This document shows, in pieces, positions 57,506 to 64,000 of a DNA stretch of 64,000 nucleotides. The number at the start of each line of letters is the position of its first letter. Position 1 is the first letter of the stretch. The stretch is from contig NC_083394.1 in the NCBI RefSeq assembly GCF_030864355.1, positions 434,001 through 498,000 on the forward strand, in the 5' to 3' direction. The notes below the pieces were generated by a model that worked only from the letters and a program-made list of their open reading frames with translations, was not told the DNA's origin and made no database searches. The position numbers and the translations under genes are program-made. This DNA comes from Cutaneotrichosporon cavernicola (Eukaryota > Basidiomycota > Tremellomycetes > Trichosporonales > Trichosporonaceae).

Positions 57506-59613
57506 CTACTTGACAGAGACAGCGGCCTCGGTGGCCGCGGGTTTGAGGTGCTTGCCGGCGTTGGGAGTACCCTTAAGGCGCGAGGTGGTGGGGGAGGAGC
57601 TCTTCTTGTTGACCGCGATGCGGAGCTTCTTCGTCGAAGAGACCTTAGCGACAAGGGGATCGACGTTGACCTGACGACCTATGCTGTCTCCGAGGGTCTT
57701 GGCGGACGGCTCCATCTTCGAGATGGGCTTGTCGCCCTTCTTGTTAATGATGGCGTTAGTAGGCTTCTCAGTCTTGCCGTTGGAGTCCGTCTGTTCTGGT
57801 CAGCACCAAGCTCCACCTGGTCTCAGTGGGCTCGACTTACACGCATGTGACCAAACTTCTGCGACAGCTGGTCAATGGTGATAACTTCTACAGGGGACTT
57901 CGTGGGGCTCGAGAGGGAGCCAGAGAAGTGATGAAGGCTGCCCTGGCCGGGACTGCCACTGACTTGGACCATGGGGACAGAGGAAGTACGGTTGCGCCAG
58001 TTGGCACTCGCGTCAGCCTTGGAGGTGGCGCTCTGGTGAAGGGCGTTGAACTTGGAGCCCGTAGGAACAATCTCGCAGGGAATGCTGCCGAGAGCGGTAG
58101 CGTTGGGCGACTTGGGGACACGGACATTGAAGACCGAATTGGTGACGGGATCGACTAGAGCAAGCGAGACAAAGTCGGAGAGGTTGTGATTCTGGTCAGC
58201 GGGGCCCTGCCAGGTAGCCATGCTGGCCGAGTGAATGGCGCTGTCGATGCCGAAAAAGGGGACTGGCGGAGGAGAGCCCGGAATGGGAGCGAGAGGCTTG
58301 CCAATGCCAAGCTGCGAGCGGATATCCACCTGCGAACGGTGCTGGTTGGACTGGGGTGAGTTTGTTCGGCGTCACGACATACGTTGGTAGGAGGAAGGAG
58401 AAGCTCAGGGTTCAGGTTAAGCTTGCTGCTGTCCATGCTTGAGCCCTTCTTCTGGCCGGTGACCTGGGTAGGGTCACGGACCATAATGGGGGGCTTGACG
58501 GAGGAGAGTGAACTCGACGAGCTAGGAGGGTAGTCAGACAGGCCCTCTGTCGAGAGATAGCTCGAGCCAGACGTGGTCCGGTTAGTCGAGTCCGAGGGAA
58601 TGCGGGAGGTACGAGAGGTCGAATCGGACTTGCTCGTGGTGGTCAAGGTCACGGTGGAGTTGGCAGCGCGGATGCCAAAGACGTGCGTCATGTATGAAGA
58701 CTGGTCCGCGACAGTGGCATCAACGCCGCTGTGAATGTTAGTGGTGGACGGTACACCCACGTACCTGGGGTTGCGAGCATAGGGAAGGGAGAGGGGACCA
58801 TGGAGGGTAGGGATGGGGCGCTCACGCGCACCGGCGACAGGACGACCATGCTTGAACTTCTTGAGCTGCTTCTGGCGCCAAGTTGAGAGGTGAACAACTT
58901 CGTCAGCGCCACCCTTCTCCGAATTGAGGCCATCGTTGACGTCAGCCTTGACGGCAACGGCGTGGCTGGCCTTGGCAGCAAGCATCGCGGGCGAGGGGCG
59001 AGAAGGCGAGCGGTCGAAGTCATCGTCGAGAAGGCGCTGGCGGTGGTGGACATACGATATGGGCTGCGGACCGAGGAAGATGTCCATAGACGCCGAGCTG
59101 CCGCTGTTGTTGACGGAGGGCGTGCTGAAGGAGCGGTCGCCCGACGACTCGGTGTTGGTCGGAGTCTCGAAGAGGTTTCCCGGAAGGGGACGGATGTACT
59201 TGACTGAGTAAGGGGTCGAGCTGGCGACCGACGACGCGAGGAGTGGAAGGCGAGACTCGGTCGAAAGGTCGTCCGAGGTGTCTGGAAGGGGAGGAAGATA
59301 GGGACTAGAGGGGGGTTGGAGGGAAGGTGAGAGGGGTTGACTAAACAGGTCAGCTCGTAGATGGAAAGAAGGGAAGGGTGGTGGCAGTGCCGGTCGCAAA
59401 GACTTACAGAGCGTTGCTGTCGCTCACGACGCGGCGCTGATCCGTCGTGCCGACGCTACGCGTGGCTTTGAGGGTGGGGGAGCTCTTAGGAGTGGTCATC
59501 TTGTCAAAGGTATAAGAGGAAGGTGAACGAGTCGGGGTTCCAGTACCGTCTAGGACCGAGTTGGCTATGTACAGAAAGGGTGTGAGCAAGGTGTCTGCGA
59601 TGGTCCGAGGCAT
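57506..59613 (-). CDS. Serine-rich unrecognised protein
   Basis: Five exons (59408-59613, 58765-59340, 58383-58728, 57841-58329, 57506-57790) sum to 634 codons (633 aa). It begins MPRTIADTLLTPFLYIANSV and is Ser/Thr/Pro-rich throughout. A basic segment STWRQKQLKKFKHGRP sits near residue 185. A more ordered stretch near residues 390-450 (QLGIGKPLAPIPGSP, SDFVSLALVDPVTNSVFNVR) and a Lys-rich tail (KLRIAVNKKSSSPTTSRLK) follow. No family was recognised; the composition suggests an intrinsically disordered regulatory or cytoskeletal protein. Introns are 36-67 nt. Confidence 0.7.
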
Positions 59614-60214
59614 AGCCTAGCGGTGGGTCATTGACCGTGTGGGAGATATGGGGTTGGGGGATCTGTAAGATATAGTGATGTTAATGAGTGGAGGACAAGT
59701 GGTGGGGACAAGGGTGGGGAAGGTGGTAAGTAGTAGGCTGAAGAGATGAGAGTTGATGAGAAGAAGAGAGATGATTAGGTGGACTGGTTATAAGGTTATA
59801 TTGAGGAGACGGATGGTGTGGGGGTAGATGGTCAGAACCGAAGGAAGGCATCCAAGGAGGTTACTGGGCAGCATGGGCAGTCGATTGAGCGATCAACTTT
59901 GCGATTCAGTCACCCCCATCGTTACTACCGTGGCCAGTGGCATGGTATCGAGGAAGGTTGGTCAACGTCAAATTGGTAACAGGTGGGCGACCTCCACTTA
60001 GACCCCACTACTTCATAACAAATCAATGAGATTAGGATCGTATTAAATTATTGTCAAGAATACATCGACCTCCACTTTACATGTTGGGTGGCAACGGGAT
60101 CAAAAAGATTTAGGATCTGTGTTGCTCAGTAGTATGGAGGGAATGGTCACCCGAGCCATCTAAGCTGTTGACTTGGACATTGCAACTCACAACGACACGC
60201 TCCACCTGCCCACC
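59614..60214. promoter_or_regulatory. Divergent promoter region: serine-rich gene / SDA1
   Basis: 600 nt between divergent starts. The middle is purine-rich (gatgagaagaagagagatgat) and AT-rich around 60010-60060 (aacaaatcaatgag, attaaattattgtc). The leader tcgacacgctccacctgccc-type sequence directly precedes the SDA1 ATG at 60215. Confidence 0.4.
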
Positions 60215-62657
60215 ATGGTCAAGTCTCGCTCCATGCGAGGCATCCTAGTCACGGACAACCTGCCGCAGCTCCAGAACCTCGTCAAGGTGAGTGTCCTACT
60301 CTGCCCAGCTCACACCAGCGTGACCCCGTCGCGTACAAGGAGGAGTTCATGATCCAGTACAACCACTACCTCTCGCTCCTGCGGCTTCAGACTGTTGCGC
60401 CGGCTGCGGGATCGTCAAATGACAAGACGACTGACAGCTTCGAGGACCTCATTACCTTTGTCTCGCAGTGCGCGCAGTGCTATCCCAAGATCACCGAGGA
60501 CCTGCCGAAGCAGCTGAGCGCCATGCTGCTCGGCAAGGACGGGTTCATGATGCTCAAGGGCGACACGCGCGAGACCGCTGTGCGCAACCTCGTCATGTTA
60601 CGCAACAAGGACGTCATCGACTCCATTCAGTGAGCTCCTGTGTCCAGCATGGTAGCTAACGCCAGGCTTCTCCAGACGCTCCTTCCCCTGCTCCCGCACG
60701 CCGGGCGCGACCTCCGCCAGACTATCCGGAGAACCATCCTCACCGACCTCAAGACGTCGAACCTGAAGGCCAAGAACCACCGCCTCAACCGCGTCGTGCA
60801 GGGCTTACTCTTCGGCATGATCGAGAGCGGCATGGGCGCCGAGGTGATCGGCAACAAGGGCAAGGGCAAGAGCAAGGAGACGGGCGGCGAAGCGATGTGG
60901 GCCGTCATGATGGTGCGCGAGCTGTGGCGCAAGGGTGTGTGGACGGACTCCAAGACTGTGTCCATTGCCGCACTCGCAGCGTTCCACCCCAACACCAAGG
61001 TGCAGTCTGCGGCGCTGCACTTCTTCCTTGGCTCGGACGCGGACGCGGATCGCGAGGACGACAGCGACGACGAAGACACGGTCGCAAACGCCCGGCGAGA
61101 CCTCAAGGGCGCACAACATCGCGCTGGGATCAATAAGGACGGGAGGAAGCGGCAGCGCCAGGTCGAGAAGCTCAACAGGGCCACGAGCAAGGCGAGGAAA
61201 GATCGCGCGACTCAAGTTTCTGTCAACTTCCCCGCACTCGAGCTCCTGAACGACCCGCAGACATTCGGCGAGAAACTCTACGATAACCTCCACAAACACG
61301 GTTAGTCAAGCTACGTCACGTGTAATGGAAGCTGACGACAGACAAACAGTACTCGCTCGAGCACAAGGTGCTTATCATGCAGCTGCTCTCGCGCGTCATG
61401 GGCGTGCACAAGCTCTGCATCCTGGGCTTCTACACCTACATTATCAAGTACCTCACCTACCACCAACTGCAGGTCACGCTCATCCTGGTTGCGCTCGCGC
61501 AGTCGGTGCACGAACTCACGCCTCCCGACGTGCTCACGCCGGTTATCCGCAAGCTCGCGCAGGAGTTTGTGCACCCCGGTGTTGGCGCCGAGGTGATCGC
61601 TGCCGGTATCAATGCGATCCGAGAGGTGTGCCGTCGTCAGCCGTGGTGCATGGAGGAGGACCTTCTGAGCGACCTGATCGAGTACAAGAAGTCCAAGGAC
61701 AAGGGTGTCGCGACTGCCGCAGGTGGTCTTCTACAGCTCTTCCGCGAGGTGAACCCCGGTATGTTGCGTAAGCGCGACCGTGGAAAGACGGCAACCATGG
61801 GCCTTATCGACGGCCAGGTCGCCGCGTACGGCTACTCCAAAGTCGCGGCGGAGGGCATCGAGGGCCTGGAGCTTCTCGACGAGCACTTTGCTGCGATGCG
61901 CAAGGAGGCGAACGGCGGGGTCAGCGATGACGAGGCGGCGTTCGACGAGGAGGACGAGGGCGGCTGGGACAACTTTGAGGTCGAGTCGGACTCGGACTCG
62001 GACTCCGAGGGCGGGTGGATGGACGTCGTGTCGGACGGCGACGACGACATTGTCATGTCTGACTCAGACGACGACGAGCCCAAGGCCAAGAAGCGGAAGA
62101 CCAAGGCTAAGGACGAGGCCGAGGAGGAGGACGACGACGCCAAGTCTGTCGCCTCCACATCGACTACAGCTACCGAAGCGAAGAAGTTATCGCTGCTGGC
62201 GCAGCAGAAGATCCTCACGCCTGCCGACTTTGCGCTGCTCAACGAGCTGCGACTCAAGGCCGCACAGGATGCGGTCGAGAAGGGTGGCGGTTCGGCGGCC
62301 AAGCGCAAGCTTGCACAGCTCGAGGCAGCCAAGCGCAGCACGACGGCCGAGGAGCAGTCGCGTTTCCTGACCGAGGGCGAGATTCTCGGCGTTCGCAAGC
62401 GCTCCAAGATGACGTACGAGGAGCGCATGGAGCACATTGCCAAGGGGCGCGAGGGACGCGAGAAGTTCGGTTCGCTCAAGGGCAAGAAGAACAAGGAGAA
62501 GGCGTCTTCGAGCACGAACCGCGAGAAGGCGCGCAACAAGCCCCTCATGATGGCAGTGCATTCGAACAAGGTCGTGCAGAAGAAGAAGGCGAGTCTGCGC
62601 GACAAGCAGATACGTCTTCGTGCTTCCATCGAGAAGCAGAAGAAGATGAAGCACTAG
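60215..62657 (+). CDS. SDA1: Sda1, 60S ribosome biogenesis factor
   Basis: Four exons (60215-60286, 60319-60629, 60666-61300, 61342-62657) sum to 778 codons (777 aa). The N-terminal domain carries LPQLQNLVKRDPVAYKEEFM, LRLQTVAPAAGS and ITFVSQCAQCYPKITEDLP, then helical repeats (LLQTLLPLLPHAGRDLRQTI, VRELWRKGVWTD) and the Sda1 core (MQLLSRVMGVHKLCILGFYT). Acidic stretches (VESDSDSDSEGG; DDDEPKAKKRKTKAK) precede a basic C-terminus (KMTYEERMEHIAKGREGREK, KKASLRDKQIRLRASIEKQK). Sda1 is a nuclear protein required for pre-60S maturation and export. Introns are 32, 36 and 41 nt. Confidence 0.94.
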
Positions 62658-62813
62658 AGATAGACGATAGAGGGTTTGGTATTTGGATGTACTCGTATTT
62701 GCACATTGGTTGACTTTCGGCCCGTGACATGCTGGATGCGGAATGCGATGACATAAGCTAGTAATGTTCGGAGCCAAGTTGTGACATCCATCCATCGCCT
62801 ATCCCTCCTCCTC

Positions 62814-63230
62814 ATGCGCCTCAAACCCATCTTTGCCCTCATGTCACTAGCTCTCGCAATCCCCCGTGTGCTAGTATACACACGCACCCTGGGATATAGA
62901 CACGACAGCATCCCGACGGCGATTGCAACATTGAGCAGCAATGGGCCGACACACAGCATCGAGTTCGAGTTCACTGAGTGCGTCTGCCCTTGAGGAGCTG
63001 ACCAAAGGGACCCCACGCAGTTTGCAGACGAAAACCTCAGCCGTTTCGACGGGATCATGTTCGTCAGCACGAGTGAGGAGGTATTGAATGGGCCGCAGCA
63101 GGACGCGATGGCGCGATACCTCCGTTCTGGCGGGGTATATGTTGGCGTACACAGTGCCAGTGCGTGCTTGTACAATGACACCGTGTATTTACAGGCTGTT
63201 GGAGGTGAGTCTGGTACGGTGGGTGGGGAT

Positions 63231-63262
<32 letters not shown>

Positions 63263-64000
63263 GGGGGAGTTGGAGAGGGACGGGGGTGGGTTGGAGAGGG
63301 GGAGGAGAAGTTGGAGAGAGGCAAGTCAGATGTTGAGGGGAGGATAAGGCAGAGGAGAGTGCTAGAAGAGAGCTGACATCAGCATACTTTGACTACCACC
63401 CCTCTCTACAGCCAGCTGTGCGTCCACCTCTTCCATGTTGACGCCAGACCTTCATCCGCCTTACCTCGCACCCCGCAACTTCCCCCCTCCCCGACCGCTG
63501 GACCTTCACTGAAGAAGTATATTACTGGCGACAAGACCCGCGCAACCAGAGCGCGACGATCCTCCTAACAGTCGAAGAAGGGAGTTATATCAACGACGCA
63601 GCGTCCACTGGGAACTATACTTTCGGGAGTCCGCATCCTATTGCGTGGTTTATCGAGAACCCGCAATATGGAGGAAAGGTGGGGAGGTCGTTTTATACTT
63701 CCCTGGGACATACGAATGAGAGTGAGTGGATCCTAGTAAATGGGAGTGCGCGCCAGTTGCCTTGTTCCGATGCCGCTAACCCAAGCGTGGAACGACGGGA
63801 TCTTCATCGCGCACGTGTTTGGCGGTCTCAAATGGGCTCTTGATGGGGCTACGACGCGCGCTTATGGCGCAGGAGTAGTAGGTAACAACGACACGGTAGC
63901 GAATGTGTCGGGCTCTGTGAGTGGGACTAGCGCGGCGGCGAGTACCAGTGCGAGTCCCGTGTCTCCATCTGGCCCAGCTTCCCAACCTAGCTCTGGTGCA
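62814..64000 (+). CDS. ThuA-like (trehalose utilisation fold) secreted protein, 3' cut by window
   Basis: Five exons (62814-62977, 63008-63204, 63383-63417, 63448-63721, 63786-64000 and beyond) are in phase. A short hydrophobic N-terminus (MRLKPIFALMSLALAIP) suggests a signal peptide. The fold reads VLVYTRTLGYRHDSIPTAIA, then RFDGIMFVSTSEEVLNGPQQ, GGVYVGVHSASAC, YFDYHPSLQPATFIRLTSHP, WFIENPQYGGKVGRSFYTSL followed by GHTNE and TWNDGIFIAHVFGGLKWAL. The C-terminus is Ser/Thr/Ala-rich (VSGSVSGTSAAASTSASPVS), as in GPI-anchored or cell-wall proteins; the end is off the window. ThuA-like proteins are predicted glutamine-amidotransferase-like folds, with function in carbohydrate metabolism only inferred. 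The intron 63205-63382 carries a 31-G run. Confidence 0.83.
63231..63261 (+). repeat. Homopolymer of 31 G residues inside an intron
   Basis: The run starts right after gggtggggat and is followed by agggggagttgg. It is in the 178-nt intron 63205-63382 of the ThuA-like gene, which has a standard gtgagt donor and an agctgacatcag acceptor. On the RNA it could form G-quadruplexes. Confidence 0.95.

Overview
The window is nuclear DNA of a GC-rich basidiomycete. The genes are split by many very short introns (mostly 30-50 nt, donor gtgagt or gtacgt, branch site ctgac/ctaac about 5-10 nt before the acceptor). Gene content (SDA1, MET3, THI6, CDC9, SYG1, MRPL31, KAP114, SEN15) is that of a free-living yeast-like fungus. 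Compact genes, high GC and tiny introns suggest Tremellomycetes, perhaps Trichosporonales; this placement is inference. About 31 protein-coding genes are supported, roughly one per 2 kb, on both strands and without operons. No rRNA, tRNA, CRISPR or intact transposon was found.

Layout. 0-5.5 kb: orphan GTPBP1-type N-terminal domain protein (runs off the left edge), quinone-oxidoreductase-like MDR protein, membrane-anchored ALDH (MSC7 type), TXNDC17/TRP14-type thioredoxin. 6-15 kb: AAAP amino-acid transporter, PDH E1-beta (PDB1), tRNA-splicing endonuclease subunit SEN15, importin-9/KAP114. 16-22 kb: PA-TM-RING ubiquitin ligase, Q/S-rich C2H2 regulator. 22.5-30 kb: glyoxalase I, short-chain dehydrogenase, Mn-type CDF transporter, an RCC1-repeat plus PHD-finger protein, a CurA/LTB4DH-type reductase. 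30-32 kb: the largest gene-poor gap. 32-40.4 kb: ATP sulfurylase MET3, a Nup153-like FG/zinc-finger protein, bifunctional THI6, a phytanoyl-CoA dioxygenase-family protein. 40.7-50 kb: DNA ligase I (15 exons), SYG1/XPR1 phosphate exporter, a DODA-type dioxygenase with a membrane anchor, a small basic protein. 50-60 kb: multi-TM RING-H2 ligase, mitoribosomal protein MRPL31, and two large unrecognised proteins (53.2-56.0 and 57.5-59.6 kb). 60-64 kb: SDA1 and a ThuA-like secreted protein cut by the right edge.

How they fit together. Most genes are housekeeping and unrelated, with no biosynthetic cluster. Several divergent pairs share short upstream regions (PDB1/SEN15, GLO1/SDR, CDF/RCC1-PHD, PHYH/CDC9, RING/MRPL31, the 57.5-kb gene/SDA1). 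For 22 multi-exon genes I summed the exons from candidate GT-AG sites; the total is a whole number of codons in each complete gene, which supports those models. No dramatic new system was found. The most unusual items are the RCC1-PHD fusion, the FG protein with five RanBP2-type zinc fingers, the GTPase-less GTPBP1 domain, the anchored DODA enzyme, the unrecognised protein at 53-56 kb, and introns as short as 30 nt.
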